Shown piece after piece: positions 22,321 to 33,599 of a stretch of DNA of 64,000 nt (position 1 is its first letter; each line of letters begins with the position of its first letter). Source of the DNA: Purpureocillium takamizusanense (Eukaryota; Ascomycota; Sordariomycetes; Hypocreales; Ophiocordycipitaceae); contig NC_063068.1 in assembly GCF_022605165.1 (NCBI RefSeq), positions 1,116,001 through 1,180,000 of the forward strand, in the 5' to 3' direction. A model generated the notes under the pieces. That model had not been told where the DNA came from. It made no database searches and saw nothing but the letters and a program-made list of their open reading frames with translations. The position numbers and the translations under genes were made by a program.

Positions 22321-22928
22321 ACGCACGCAGTGTTCAGGATGAGCATTTCTACACGAAGAAGTTTTGCATGCAATGTGGAGCATTTGACGAGCTTGACGAG
22401 GGAGTATTCCGGCTGGTTGGGGTGTATAATTCGGGTTTGGTACAGAGACGCACAGACAGACAGACACACTCATGGATACGGCGTTGGAGGGGCGCATCTA
22501 CGACGGGCCGCAAGGGCTCGAGCCGAGCACGGCACTGGGAAGGCGGTCTTGAAGCGCAAAGAATACTACTGACGCATGTACATGTGGGCGCGTTCAATGA
22601 CAGCATGCCATCAAACGTGCTATACTTCTTTCAAACGTCTTCCAACGGCTGAAGCCAAGGTGCCTGCTATCCATAAAACTGCTGTGCTGTGCTGTGATGG
22701 GTCATGCGTTCGCTGCGTCGCCGCCACCTACCTGATCCCCAACCCCATGTAGGTGCCCAGATGCCACGACAAAGACGCATACATAACTAGTAGTATACAA
22801 GAAGGCTTCAACGCCCCAACGCCATCCTGACAGCCGCGCCCGTTCGCGGAGCCGCCGCACTCGGCAGGAATCATCGTTCAGTACCGCCAAGCCAGGGTGA
22901 AGCGCCGGACGACATGATTGTCCAAGTT
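22321..22928. other. Intergenic, convergent 3' ends of NUP53 and IVY1
   Basis: Shared 3' flank with no coding signal; contains only short frames and a short GACA run near 22455. Confidence 0.5.
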
Positions 22929-24437
22929 CTACTCGCGCCCGTCTAGCGACGCCGCTCGCCCAAACGGCGATGAGTGCGCCGACGGGGTGGTCATGGGCGA
23001 CCGCGACTCTGTCCTGCCGCGATGCTCATCATCATCATCATTATCGTCGTCCGCTTCCGCGTGCCCGTCCACGCCTCCTCGCTCCTCGCCCTGCGTCTCC
23101 GTCTCCGTCCCCGTCTGTGTTTGCGTTGGCGTCTCGCTGTCCGGATCTGCTTCCCGAGGCTTCTTCTTCGCCGCCGCCTCCTCTTCGGGCTCCTCGAGCT
23201 CGCCGAGGTGGCCCAGCGCCGCCGCGCCCAGCGAGTCAAACGTCACGTCGGCGGGGATCCGCCGTATTGGCTGCGGCGAAAAGGGTCGCGCGCCGCGCGG
23301 CTTGTTGAAGTCGGACGAGAAGACGCTGTCCGCGTCGCCGGCGCCGGCGGTGGGAGGGTGTCTGGGGTCGGCGGCGACGCCGGTGAGGGATTGGTATCTG
23401 TCGCCGTCCATGGTGAGGAGACTGTCGGCGCGGCCGTGGCCAGGACCAGTGCGAGAGTCGGAGGCCGTGTCGGCGAGGATGCTTTTGGGCGGCAAGATGG
23501 AAAAGAGCTTTGTTGACTCGCCTGGGACCGCTCCGCCGCCGTGGCCACCGACATCCTCAACGGCGAACAAGTCTTGGCCCTTTTCGAGCAAGTCATCGAG
23601 CCCCCCGCCGCTCCAACCCTTTCGCGCCAGCCCCTCGAAGATGTCCACTTCGGCCCTGACGAGGCTGCAGCTGGCTTCGACGATGCGCCCGCTCGTCTCC
23701 TGGCTTTCTCTGAGCAGCGTACGTGCGTGATCAGCATGCAGCGTGGTCAGGCCGTCCAGCTTGCCCGTGAGCTCGACAAGGTGGGCGCGGAACCTGCCGA
23801 CATCCCTCCTCCGCTGCTTGTGTAGCTTGAGCCCCTCCTTCTCCAGGCGCTTGACCTCCCTGCTCTGCGCCTTGATCTTTTGCTGGTACGTCTCCTCCTC
23901 GTCATCGATGACGGACTGCCACTTGTCGAGGTCGTGCAGGAGGGGGACCTCGAAGGCGCGGTATACCGTCTCGGATAGGATCTGTTGGTGGTTGGCGATG
24001 AGGTGGTGCACGCCCGAGGCGGAGAGCAGGGTGTCGGCGGTGCATGCGCCACGCGGGGTGGTGAAGCTCGCGGACATGCTGGCGGTGCCAGCGCCCGAGG
24101 GCCCTATGGGCTCAGCGCGGGCCTCCTTCAGGCGGGCGCACGCCTCAAGGGCGGAGCCAAAGGCGGACGCGGCGTTGGACAGGGATGCGAGGGCGACGCG
24201 GTAGGCCTTTGCGGAGCCGAGCAGGTCAGCGTAGGCGTCTTGCGAGTGCTCGAGGTCGGCCTTTGTGAGGACCGCGTGGGACGGGCGCGGCGCCGGCGGG
24301 AGGGGCAGGTTGAACTGTGACATGGGGTTCGCGGTCGAGGCGAGCGAGTAGACGGGGGAGCTCGGGACGGGGGGGAGCTGCGACGGTGTGGGCGACGTGG
24401 GACGAGAGGCGCGGGCCTGGTCCTCGGCGGACGGCAT
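22929..24437 (-). CDS. IVY1: IVY1-like phospholipid-binding protein
   Basis: An intronless gene of 502 residues. The N-terminal 40 residues are Pro/Ser-rich. About 55-290 form a helical, BAR-like region: SQDAYADLLGSAKAYRVALASLSNAASAFGSALE-type coiled helix, VHHLIANHQQILSETVYRAFE, then DDEEETYQQKIKAQSREVKRLEKEG. The C-terminal 200 residues are disordered and acidic, with a DDDNDDDDE run encoded by a CAT/CGT microsatellite. Yeast Ivy1 binds PI3P and the Rab Ypt7 at the vacuole and modulates TORC1 and PI3P-5-kinase. The helical core supports the same role here. The convergent neighbour is NUP53. Confidence rests on the length and the conserved central helix pattern. Confidence 0.82.
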   Translation of the reverse strand: MPSAEDQARASRPTSPTPSQLPPVPSSPVYSLASTANPMSQFNLPLPPAPRPSHAVLTKADLEHSQDAYADLLGSAKAYRVALASLSNAASAFGSALEACARLKEARAEPIGPSGAGTASMSASFTTPRGACTADTLLSASGVHHLIANHQQILSETVYRAFEVPLLHDLDKWQSVIDDEEETYQQKIKAQSREVKRLEKEGLKLHKQRRRDVGRFRAHLVELTGKLDGLTTLHADHARTLLRESQETSGRIVEASCSLVRAEVDIFEGLARKGWSGGGLDDLLEKGQDLFAVEDVGGHGGGAVPGESTKLFSILPPKSILADTASDSRTGPGHGRADSLLTMDGDRYQSLTGVAADPRHPPTAGAGDADSVFSSDFNKPRGARPFSPQPIRRIPADVTFDSLGAAALGHLGELEEPEEEAAAKKKPREADPDSETPTQTQTGTETETQGEERGGVDGHAEADDDNDDDDEHRGRTESRSPMTTPSAHSSPFGRAASLDGRE

Positions 24438-26674
24438 GGCGGCAGCGGTTACCGAGACAGCGAGGTCGGCGTGGAAAGGTCTCTACGTATTCGTCGGAGG
24501 GAGAGGATGCGAGGGTGGGGAGACGTAGACGGCGATGCTCAAGAACTCGGGGCGATGCCGCAGTTGGTTACTTGCGACTCGGGCCGAATGAGTCTCGCGG
24601 ACGGGGAGGCAGCACTCGCGATGCGCCGGGCTTCCGACCGAGGTCGTCGAGGATCAAGGATTGTGGGCGCAGGTTGTTTGAAAGGGCCAGCAGGGCTCAA
24701 GGAAACGGTACGGACGGTGAGAAGGGGCTGCGTCACGGGGCCCAGGTATGTCGGCAGCAGCGCGCCGCGTCACGTTGATGATGATCAGGAGGGAGAGATG
24801 GTGGGGGAGTCGAGGTGGATGGATGATGGCGTTGCCTGGCGAGCAGAGGGCTCCGCCGCGTTCCAGGGGGAGGGACTGTTGCAGCGACCCTCGTGGCGTG
24901 ACTTGTTGGTGCGTGTGGGGAGGGCGGGCGTCGTTTTGGGGGATAAACAATGGACATTATCCTCCCCGCAGGGACCAACAGTCGGCACTGGAATCTTCAC
25001 CAGCAGCCGTGTTAATTAAGTTGGTGCTCAGCTGTTCCTGTATTCGGGCAGTGACTCTGTGTCATCAACGACATGCTCGTCACGACTTGCAACTCCATTC
25101 CTCACAGGAGCGGGTTTTTTTCACGACGACGATATTTTGCCAGGTTTTTGTAAGACAAATTAACATCACCGCCGTTGCAATTCAATGTGGTAGTTGCTGC
25201 CGACACCAAACGACACGTGCGACGACGCGTCAGCCCCCGTTGCTGCCCCCAACTAAACCAAAGCAAGGGCAATTCCCTGACGCAGACAAAGAAGTCATAT
25301 GTACTTGACGTATAAAGACTTTTCTATCCGTGCGAACAACATTAATCTGCGTAAAAGCACGTCGCTGAAATCAAGTTGAGCGCCATCCAACATCACTCAC
25401 CAGCGCAATATATCGCAATTCAAGCCCACCCGTGTGAGCAGCCGAAGAAAGAGCGAGTTTGGTCTTCATTGGTTCTAGGACAACAAAACACACAACAATT
25501 GTGCATCATCAGGACCCTGAAGCAGCATGGCGGTGATCACGCAAGTCCATGACCCTTCCGGCATGATCGACCTGAATTCGCGAGGATCGGCTGTCTGTCG
25601 ACATGCACCTCCGCAGGTCAGCTCGGAAGTGACCGTCAATCTTTCACGCCAAGACGAGTTCATCAGCGAGACATTGCGATAGCTGCGTTGTACGAGTTAC
25701 GCACATCAGGAGGGACGCGCGCATCAGCTACACGAATCGTAGACACTACCGCGGCGTGGCCCGGGGGATTAGAGCATCATCCTATTACTCAGAAAGTTGT
25801 TCCGGGTTCGTGCAACGTTAGCAAGCCTCAACGGCGGCAAGTGCTGTACAGTATAAAGGGAACTTGTCAACAAGATGGCATGGCCGGGGTGATGCATCTG
25901 TCACGGCCCTTCGGACTAGTTACTCTCTCCGGCGCTGAGGGCTATTACCACCTCATGGACTGGACTTTGTCGCAATCTAGCTAACTTTCAGGCATCTCAG
26001 TCGTACAACGTGGGTTCGCGGGGTTGGTGTCATAGTCACACTTCTGAACTTCACTTTCACGATGCTTGCAAAGTAGTACGCGACGCTTGTCAACTCCATC
26101 TATCGGCTTCACGCCTTGTAATACTGTTCCTCGGTCGAGTCTCTATTGAAGTCCAGCCAGCGGTATATACATTCAACCATTCATTAACAGGTCGAACATG
26201 TACTCTGATGGCATCCCTCACAGCCTCATGGTGAGGCTTCCGGACACAAGCTCCGACTCGCAATCCCGCATACAGAAATGACCAGTCGAGTACGTCCATC
26301 GTCCGCATTGATCATATCTCTGTACTTGTGTCTCATTCCTCATGTCAGACTTGGGAGCGAGTCGTTGACAAATGCAGCTTCCAGGCTGAACCCCACGGCG
26401 CCACGACTCGCACCACCACCGCCTCCCCGCGCAAACTGTTCTCCATTGTCCTCGTCAAGGCGACATGCCCTTCTTCTGTGCGCGCCGAGACCTGCGGTGT
26501 TCCATGAAGGCAAGTGATCTCTCACCGAAAGCAAGTGAGCGGTATAGTGGCCCCGGGTTACCTAGGCTTACTGTGTCTGCGCGTTATTGAGACATTGGCT
26601 GGATGGAGCGAGTCAAGCCAGATGGCGATGACCGATGGGAGACTCCGAGCAGGTGGCAAACGGTCTCGGACAAG
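24438..26674. other. Divergent intergenic region between IVY1 and the small orphan gene
   Basis: About 2.2 kb with no supported gene. The first 600 bases upstream of IVY1 are purine-rich on the plus strand and probably hold its promoter and leader. Confidence 0.5.
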
Positions 26675-26683
26675 TATATAAAT
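26675..26683 (+). promoter_or_regulatory. TATA box of the small beta-rich protein gene
   Basis: TATATAAAT lies 113 nt before the ATG at 26788. With the A-rich Kozak-like context before the ATG, it supports this short frame as a genuine, probably inducible gene. Confidence 0.6.
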
Positions 26684-26787
26684 CGCCCTCCTCCAACCCC
26701 CCATTGTAGTCCAAAACGCCTCAGACGCAACACATCACAACTATCCAAGGACAAGCCAACAGCGCTCCTCGCCACCATCAAGTCAAC

Positions 26788-27117
26788 ATGCCTCAAATCC
26801 CGGGAACGTTTTACCGCCAGTCCTCCAGCGTGATCATCGCAACATTCGTCATCAGCTCCGGTTCGCAAACGGGCACGTATACTTTCTTCGGCACGCTCCT
26901 CAGCACAGTCAACCCCTTCACAACCAACAATGTCACCCTCCAGTACAGCGACATCGGCAAGTTGGTAGGGCACCATCAGTTCAACGGCTACTTCGGGGAG
27001 CAGAAATTCGAGCTCATTCTCGAAAACGGCCCGATTATCTCGGGTGACATAAACGCCCCTTTCTACATCCCACCCACATCCATCTCTGGGTACGGAGTCT
27101 GGGAGCCGTCGGATTAA
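26788..27117 (+). CDS. Uncharacterised small beta-rich protein, 109 residues
   Basis: I do not recognise a named family with certainty. The intronless frame begins MPQIPGTFYRQSSSVIIATF and ends SGYGVWEPSD. Alternating hydrophobic/polar residues and many Gly, Thr and Asn suggest an all-beta fold of about eight strands. There is no signal peptide, Cys residue or membrane segment. A TATA box and a C/A-rich leader precede it. The AAC/ATC codon choice differs little from its neighbours. It could be a cytosolic stress or lectin-like protein, but that is speculation. Confidence 0.7.
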   Translation: MPQIPGTFYRQSSSVIIATFVISSGSQTGTYTFFGTLLSTVNPFTTNNVTLQYSDIGKLVGHHQFNGYFGEQKFELILENGPIISGDINAPFYIPPTSISGYGVWEPSD

Positions 27118-27511
27118 GTACGCTTTTCCCTCTCGTGTTTCGAACTCGCCGTGCTCTCTCTAACAGAAATAAACGCAAGGGCAAATTACCTTGTGCGGAA
27201 TGAACGCCTCCTCAGATTGTTTGCGAGCGGCAAAGGCGGGAGCGTTGGTCGGTGAGCTGATACAGACGGTGTAGGCAGGGGCCTCGGTGCTGGTTTTTGT
27301 TCCCCATCTCGGGGTTTTCCCTTCACTGTAGTGCGAATGCAGAGGCTGCAATAGATTCAAGTGACGCTCGCTACGGCATTACATGGCAATCTGAAGCAGA
27401 CGCTCGCAAACGCTGCCATTGGTACATGCAAGTCGGAGACAACATCGTCTACCCGCCCATCAGCTTCCATCCAAGCTCATCCGGCTCCTCGCGGCAGCAC
27501 GACGTCAACCC
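27118..27511. other. Intergenic, convergent flank
   Basis: 3' flanks of the small beta-rich gene and the LRR gene; nothing else supported. Confidence 0.5.
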
Positions 27512-29011
27512 CTATCGCTCAGGTCCACATTCCCACGAACACCCTCGATGTATAAATGGCACGGCCCTCTCATGCTCCGCCATGCTCAGCGGCCGCACCG
27601 TCAACCTTTGCCCCTGGCCGGCTCCTTCGGCGGCAGGCTCGTAGGTGCCCAGATCCCGCCACTCCAGCCATTCGAGCCGCGGTACAACAAGCGGCCGCCT
27701 ACACCGCGAACAACCGAGCCCACCGGCCTCTCTCTGTAGCGTTGCCCGTCGCAACAGTTGCCGCAGCCAGGGCAGACCATCGGGGATGTAAAACTCCAGA
27801 TCCGCGAGCTGGCTACTCCTGGAGCAGCTCAGAAGGGCTGCCTCGACGAGTGTAGGCACAACACTGGGTCGAGATGAGTCTCGCCGCGCAGCCGCTGCGC
27901 CCTGTGAGGATGCCGGCAAATCATCATGCGTGCCCGCATCTACCGCAATCATCCGCACGTTCTCATCAAAGGGCAGCCTAAACCCGGAGAGCACCTCCCC
28001 TCGGGAATCGCAAACTTGCAGCGGCGAGCGTCCGCGGTGCGTAGAAGCGAAGTGCGGCATCGAGTGACCCTCGCGCTGTGAGTGATGTTCAAGGGCTTGC
28101 GTTGTATCCGAGCTGCGTGAAAAGGGTTCCTCCGGCTCATAGAACGAGTTTGGATGCAACACCAACGTACGCAGCTTCGAGTCTGGTCCCAACAGGTCGA
28201 CAAGTTCCGCGGGGAGGTGTCGCAGCCGGTTTTGCGATACATTGAGCTCCCGCAGGTTCCGCAGCTTGCAGATGGCGGGCGGCAGCTCTGTCAACTTGTT
28301 GCCGCGGAGAGACAGGATGGTGAGGTGCGTCAGGTCGAACAAGGCGCCGGGGAGCGTCCGTAATCGATTCATTGCCAGATACATTTCGAGCTCGGGGTCC
28401 TTTTGCTCAAAGGCCACGTCCTTTGCGACGACGGGGATGCACTCGAAGGAGCCGAGGGGACTTAGTGTTTCACTTGACAGTTCTTCCAGGCCCAATCGCC
28501 AAAAGTCAAGCTGCTCAATTCCGCCATCGAGGCACGTGCGGATCCTGTCCCGCACCGCCAGCTCCGCCTCGGAGACGCGCCGGACAGGCTGCTTGTCCTG
28601 CAGCTGGGGAAGTCTGAAACGCGTGGGAAGCTCCAGCTCATCAGCGAGGTCCTCGCCGTCGGTGCCATCACTGCCCAGGAATACACCACTGTCGACCTGC
28701 CGCGCCAGAGTGCGCTTCTGGCCCCCCTTGGGGATGACGATCGCGTCGGAAAAGGTCGAGTCGGACGACGCTGGCTGCTGCTGGAACCAAGAGCCGACGT
28801 AACGCTTCTTGCGGCGGCCCTCGACGTAGTTATCCAGTCCCGGATCATCGTCGCTCGAGAAGACTGCCGGATCGCTTGAGTTATAGCCGACGGAGGGCGA
28901 GTAGCGGGACCGCTGGGCGCGCACGCGCTTGCGCGGGTTGTTGGAGAAGGTCTGCGAGTGCTCGTCCCACGACACGGCGGTGAGCCGCGGCAGGGACGGT
29001 TCGTCTGACAT
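27512..29011 (-). CDS. Leucine-rich-repeat protein with C-terminal Cys motif
   Basis: An intronless gene of 499 residues. Residues 1-130 are disordered, with a basic patch (NPRKRVRAQRSRYSPS) that could be a nuclear signal. Residues about 205-285 carry typical LRRs: LEMYLAMNRLRTLP, LTHLTILSLRGNKLTELP and LRNLRELNVSQNRLRHLP. The C-terminal 80 residues hold CSRCRRPLVVPRLEWLEW followed by FIHRGCSWECGPE, a C-x2-C plus C-x3-C arrangement that could bind zinc. LRR proteins of this type are conserved across filamentous fungi, but I know of no assigned function. The neighbour on the same strand is RNA 3'-phosphate cyclase, 670 nt upstream. Confidence 0.82.
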   Translation of the reverse strand: MSDEPSLPRLTAVSWDEHSQTFSNNPRKRVRAQRSRYSPSVGYNSSDPAVFSSDDDPGLDNYVEGRRKKRYVGSWFQQQPASSDSTFSDAIVIPKGGQKRTLARQVDSGVFLGSDGTDGEDLADELELPTRFRLPQLQDKQPVRRVSEAELAVRDRIRTCLDGGIEQLDFWRLGLEELSSETLSPLGSFECIPVVAKDVAFEQKDPELEMYLAMNRLRTLPGALFDLTHLTILSLRGNKLTELPPAICKLRNLRELNVSQNRLRHLPAELVDLLGPDSKLRTLVLHPNSFYEPEEPFSRSSDTTQALEHHSQREGHSMPHFASTHRGRSPLQVCDSRGEVLSGFRLPFDENVRMIAVDAGTHDDLPASSQGAAAARRDSSRPSVVPTLVEAALLSCSRSSQLADLEFYIPDGLPWLRQLLRRATLQREAGGLGCSRCRRPLVVPRLEWLEWRDLGTYEPAAEGAGQGQRLTVRPLSMAEHERAVPFIHRGCSWECGPER

Positions 29012-29681
29012 GGCGATGAGTGAAGCAATTCAAGCAATGATGATCGGCACGCTCAATATAGACGCGCGCGAACGAGTACGCAATAGGTAGAAGCTGAGAC
29101 AAAACGTGGAGATATTAAAAGCGATAGCGGGACGAAATGTTGACGAAGGCTAGATAGAGGCGATGGGAGACGCGACGCGACGCGCCGTAGGTGTCAGAGG
29201 TGGGTAGGCGGGAGAGGCGGGCAACTAGAGGCAGTGGGTCCTCACTGATCAGGGTCCAGCTCAGGGCAATTCAGCTCCAAGGTTGGTTCCTGGCAGGTGC
29301 CTCAGTGGGCCCCCTAGCACGCAACCGGCGGAGGGAGCCCCCGCGCTCGCGTGCCAAAGCCGTGCCTCAACTGCCCTGGCTTTCGACGGGTGGGCCCGAC
29401 GTTATCAGATCCGTCTCCACACGTCGGCTTCCGCCCTGCATTCCGAAGTCAACACGCCGCGCTCGACCTCGGCCACATGCCCGATTCCGGATGCCATTGT
29501 CTATTCAAAGACGGCACGTATATGCCATCGGCGTTTTTCTCTATCGCTCGCTATCGTTAAGTACGTGATAACGGTATCGGGCCCCACGACTACATGTCGC
29601 AGACACCAAGCATCGCGCCTCACATGCAAACCAACAACTTAACACCGGGTTCTCCCATTTCCCATCCATGCTTCCGACTCC
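29012..29681. other. Intergenic, promoter side of the LRR gene
   Basis: No gene supported between two minus-strand genes. Confidence 0.5.
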
Positions 29682-30923
29682 CTACAGCGAGAACCCAACC
29701 CCGCGCACGACATCGCCCTTATTATAGAACTCGCTCTTAGGAAGCAGCTCGCTAACGACCCACCGTGCCGTCTGCGTGTGCCCTGAGCCGTGCCCAAAGG
29801 GCTCGTGCGTCTTCTCTCTTCGGAGCCTTGTGTCGACGCTCAGGCTGGCCACAGCGTCCGTCACATGGCCGACGTCTCGTCGTTCGGCGTCGTACCCGTC
29901 TTCGTGTCGCGGAAACGACGAGAGCCCCTCGGCCAGCGCCTGAAGCGACACGACCTGGTCCTGCAAGTGTTCGTCCACTGTGCCGGCCATCTCCACCTCC
30001 TCGTAGAGACGCTTGCACAGCGTTCGCGACAGCTGGGACACGAGCACGTCCCTTGACTTGGCCTTTTTGGGCATCGACCAGAGGACATCCCTCGCCCACC
30101 GAATCCCTGCCGCGGACTTAGCCACCAGCAGCACTGACCACCGCGCGTCGTCTCGCGAATCCTCCATCAGCTTGAAGTGCACGTCGGCGTCCGGGAATAG
30201 GGTGCCCAGATCTCTTGCCACGTTGCTCTGCAGCGTCTCGTGTGCCCATTGAGGCACGATGATGCTCACGTCCACGCGCTCGACGCGGTACGAGTCCGGG
30301 TAAGTGTACGCCGGTGGCGACACGTACCGTAACTTTTGGCCACGCGGCACGGGATGTATCTGTAGCCAGATATTTCCCTTCGATTTGGACCCCAGGCTCC
30401 ATCCGCGCTGCCGCAGCTCCCTCTCGACCCGAACACCGAAGCGCTCCTCCAGCGTTGGCATGAGCACTTGGTCAAAATATTCGTAGCTCAGCGACCACGC
30501 GACGTTGGTGCCGCCCGAAATGTCCAGCTCTAACGGCTCGTCCCCTTCGCAGCTCGCAAACAGGGCGTACGGGAAGATGGCCTGCAGCACGAGCAGGGCG
30601 CTGGCGGCATCCGACTCGGCTGAGATGCTGAACCGCCGCTTGCCTCCCTCCGATGTGAGTTGCAAGGGCGACCGCCGCGGGACAAAGGTCAGCGTCTTGG
30701 AGCCGACGGCGAGGCCTGTCGTCTGAGCGTCTGTGACGGAGGCGAGCCACGCAATCGAGGTGACGTGCTGGCTCTTGAGGCCGCCGCCACGGCCACCCTG
30801 GCGATTGCCACGAACGTTGGTGATTGTTACGGGCTGAAAGGTGAGAGCTGCGAGGCCGACGGCAAGGCGCACGAGTTGTCCGCCCCCTTCGCCTGTTCTG
30901 CCATCAAGCTCAATGGGCTTCAT
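29682..30923 (-). CDS. RTC1: RNA 3'-terminal phosphate cyclase
   Basis: An intronless gene of 413 residues. The N-terminus reads IELDGRTGEGGGQLVRLAVG, the signature of the RtcA fold; NVRGNRQGGRGGGLKSQHV follows. The catalytic His is present at 319 in DEHLQDQVVSLQALAEG. This separates a true ATP-dependent cyclase from the nucleolar Rcl1 branch, which lost it. RtcA-type enzymes convert RNA 3'-phosphate to 2',3'-cyclic phosphate through an adenylated His. Human RTCA is about 366 residues; the extra length here is mostly an insert around 340-375. It is divergently arranged with GAR transformylase. The symbol is used loosely; RTCA is the animal name. Confidence 0.9.
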   Translation of the reverse strand: MKPIELDGRTGEGGGQLVRLAVGLAALTFQPVTITNVRGNRQGGRGGGLKSQHVTSIAWLASVTDAQTTGLAVGSKTLTFVPRRSPLQLTSEGGKRRFSISAESDAASALLVLQAIFPYALFASCEGDEPLELDISGGTNVAWSLSYEYFDQVLMPTLEERFGVRVERELRQRGWSLGSKSKGNIWLQIHPVPRGQKLRYVSPPAYTYPDSYRVERVDVSIIVPQWAHETLQSNVARDLGTLFPDADVHFKLMEDSRDDARWSVLLVAKSAAGIRWARDVLWSMPKKAKSRDVLVSQLSRTLCKRLYEEVEMAGTVDEHLQDQVVSLQALAEGLSSFPRHEDGYDAERRDVGHVTDAVASLSVDTRLRREKTHEPFGHGSGHTQTARWVVSELLPKSEFYNKGDVVRGVGFSL

Positions 30924-31694
30924 GGCGGCTCCTTTGAATGACGGAGCACCAACGTATGGTTTCAGCTGTTTTGCACTGCTCAGCCTTTCATTTTTCTGAC
31001 GGACCCGCGTTTGGAAAAATGGGAACTTGCACTCAGATGTGGTAATTGAACGTTTGGGGGATTGAGGGGACGGCGAAGTGCCCTAAGCGCCAGAGCAGTT
31101 GTCGATTAGCGGAAGTGACCTTGTTGCTGCCACTCGTTTCGACAAGCGTTCAGTCGGTTTCAATACAGCTCTTGAAAGCTATCAGCTCGCCATCACGCAC
31201 ACAGGCGTCTTTTCTCCTTGAATTTATACTCTTGGCGTTGATTCCGTGTAAGTGAGTCACTCGGCAGCCGACGGTCTCCAGGTCGGACGCCCGGCGAATG
31301 GCGCAGCGCTCAATGTCAGCATCGCCACGATTATCCCGCCGAATTTCGTACTTGCCCAAAGCAGCCAAAATCCGGATCACAGTCTACGGTGCTTCGCGAG
31401 CTTGACATCGCGAGAAGGGACTTTATTTATACCATCATCAAGCCCAGTGACGATTTAGGTTAAATCGATCATATCCCCATCTACTTCGTATGCTTTGTTG
31501 CTCCCACGTGTGTTTCGTAGGCCGCCACGCTCCAGCCACAGGGCAGCCCAATTCTAGTGGGGCACCAGCGCAGACTTCAGTGAAAGAAAGCTTCATTCAA
31601 GTGAGATGTTTACCATCAGGCTCGCGCAAAAACGCTTCACCAGCAGCCCGCTCACATAGCAAACATACCGCACGCACGCGCAGCCGCCTTCGCC
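30924..31694. other. Bidirectional promoter region between RTCA and GART
   Basis: 771 bases between divergent starts. No coding signal; regulatory content not resolved by eye. Confidence 0.5.
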
Positions 31695-32425
31695 ATGGCA
31701 GCCCCGTGCCAGATCCTCGTCATGGCCAGCGGCAACGGGTCCAACTTCCAGGCCCTGCTCGACGCCGTCGCCACCGGCCGCATCCTCAACTCGTGCATCT
31801 GCCGTCTCATCGTCAACCGGAGCAAGGCCTACGCCACGACCCGCGCCGACACCCACGGCGTGCCCTGGGAGTACTTCAATCTCATCTCGCACGGCTTCCA
31901 GCAAAAGGGCGAGCGCGACCCGGAGCGGCTGCAGCACGCCCGCGACGAGTACGACGCCGCCCTGGCTGAAAAGGTGCTGGCGCTCGAGACGCGGCCGCAG
32001 CTCATCGTCTTGGCCGGGTGGATGTACATATTCGGCGAGCGGTTCCTTGACCCCATCAGCGCCGCAGGCATCAAGGTCATTAATTTGCACCCGGCGCTGC
32101 CAGGTACGCCCGCCGACTATGCCTACGATGGAGGCGAGTTCACCAAGCTAACACGCCCGCAGGCAAATATGACGGCGCTCATGCCATTGAGCGGGCATTC
32201 GAGGACTTCAAGGCGGGAAAACTGGAAAACAACAAGACGGGCATCATGGTGCACAATGTTATCAAGCAGGTCGACCAGGGCGAGGCCATCTTAACCAGGG
32301 AGGTCGAGTGCCTACCTGGTGACGACTTGGCGGCGCTCGAGGAGCGGATACATTCCCACGAGCACGCTTTGATTGTGGAAGCCACAGCAAAGCTTGTAGG
32401 CGAGATCCTGGCACAAAAGCAATAG
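31695..32425 (+). CDS. ADE8: Phosphoribosylglycinamide formyltransferase (GAR transformylase)
   Basis: Exons 31695-32103 and 32163-32425 give 223 residues; the 59-nt intron splits the Gly codon G|GC of LPGKYDG. The motifs are ILVMASGNGSNFQALLD (phosphate loop), VINLHPALPG (catalytic Asn and His), and HNVIKQVDQGEAI, the family's catalytic-Asp region. The enzyme transfers a formyl group from 10-formyl-THF to GAR in step three of purine synthesis, in the cytosol. As in yeast, it is monofunctional and not fused to GARS/AIRS. Without splicing, the frame would diverge after PALPG, so the intron is well supported. Confidence 0.95.
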
Positions 32426-32742
32426 CGGACGGGTATCATGGAGTTATGATTTAAAACAAGGCGCGGCAGGAAGCCGCTAAGTACTCGGCACGATGGGATG
32501 AAGATTTGCTTTGGCATTCGGACGACCCGCCGCCGGCCAAGTTCGGGCTCTTCTACGAGCAACGAAGACATGTTCGGGTCCAGTCATCTTCTGTGCGCCG
32601 GCAGCACCCTAACTATTCCAGATAGATGTGGAATGATATCCCCCGAATCTATATCCTGCCTCAAGGTTACGCAGGATCGTTAATCCTGCGCCCATCACGG
32701 CCGATTCTTCATACGTAGAACGTCATCATCATGTTCTCGTCA

Positions 32743-33599
32743 TCAGTCCCAGTCGTCGTCGTCATCGTCATCTCGTGACCTTCCGGCCGTGCCAGTCTTA
32801 ATACTCTTCCCCGCCAGCCGTTCCTCCTCTGCATCCTCGGCAGCCTGCCTCCGCTTGACGACCCGCATATCCGAGTCCGGGACCGCGCCAGCCTCGACCA
32901 GCAGGTTGTCAATCTGCTGCATGTTGGTCCGCACGCCGCCCAGCGTCATCAACGTGACAACCTGCTTCACGATGTCGCCGTTCTTGTACACCAGTATCGT
33001 CGGACAGTTCCGATCCGGGTAGTTCTCGATCGCTTGGTTCGCCCTGATTTCGCAGAATTTGATGTCGCCGTACTCGCGTGCAGCCTGTCGCCAGAGCTCC
33101 GAGAGCGCTCTGGACTCGACGTTGGTGCCCATGGACGCTGTCAGGTTAACGAACACGGGGCCTTTCTTGGAGGCCTCGGTGACCTCGCGCTGATAGTCGG
33201 GTTTTGAAATGGGGTAAACGCTGCCGTGGATTGCCTTCTTTTGCAAACTGTTGAGCTCCGCCATCCTCTTCTGCTTGTATTGGTTCAGGAAGTCTTCGTC
33301 CTCGAGGTCCTCCAGCTCGTCCAGCTCGTCGAGGTCCTTGCCTTCCAGCCGGTTCTCATGCGCTAGCCGACGCCCTTCGAGGATGGCCTCCTCGATCATC
33401 GGGGTCGGACTGGGCGGCTTCTCGGGAATGACTCCATGTTTGCGCAGGATGTCGTTCCTGACATCATGTCAGCTGGATACACCGGGCCACCGGCGCAAGA
33501 CAGTCGCATCGCGGCTGCATGGCGGGGCACGAACCATTCGGTGTCGGCGTTGGGGTCATCAATGGGAACGGCGATGCGCTGATCGCCTGGGGCCGCCAT
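32743..33599 (-). CDS. PLP2: Phosducin-like protein, PLP2/PDCL3 type
   Basis: Exons 33535-33599 and 32743-33457 encode 259 residues; the 77-nt intron splits a Trp codon TG|G to give NADTEWNDILRKHGVIPEKP. That DTEWNDILRKxGIIP block is the hallmark of the Plp2 branch. An acidic helix follows (LDELDELEDLEDEDF). A thioredoxin-like fold spans about 95-225 (GPVFVNLTASM, CEIRANQAIENYPDRNCPTILVY); the thioredoxin CxxC is absent. The tail ends in DDDDDDDWD. Plp2 is an essential CCT chaperonin co-factor for actin, tubulin and cell-cycle proteins. It is divergent from the eS27 gene, with about 515 nt between starts. Confidence 0.93.
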
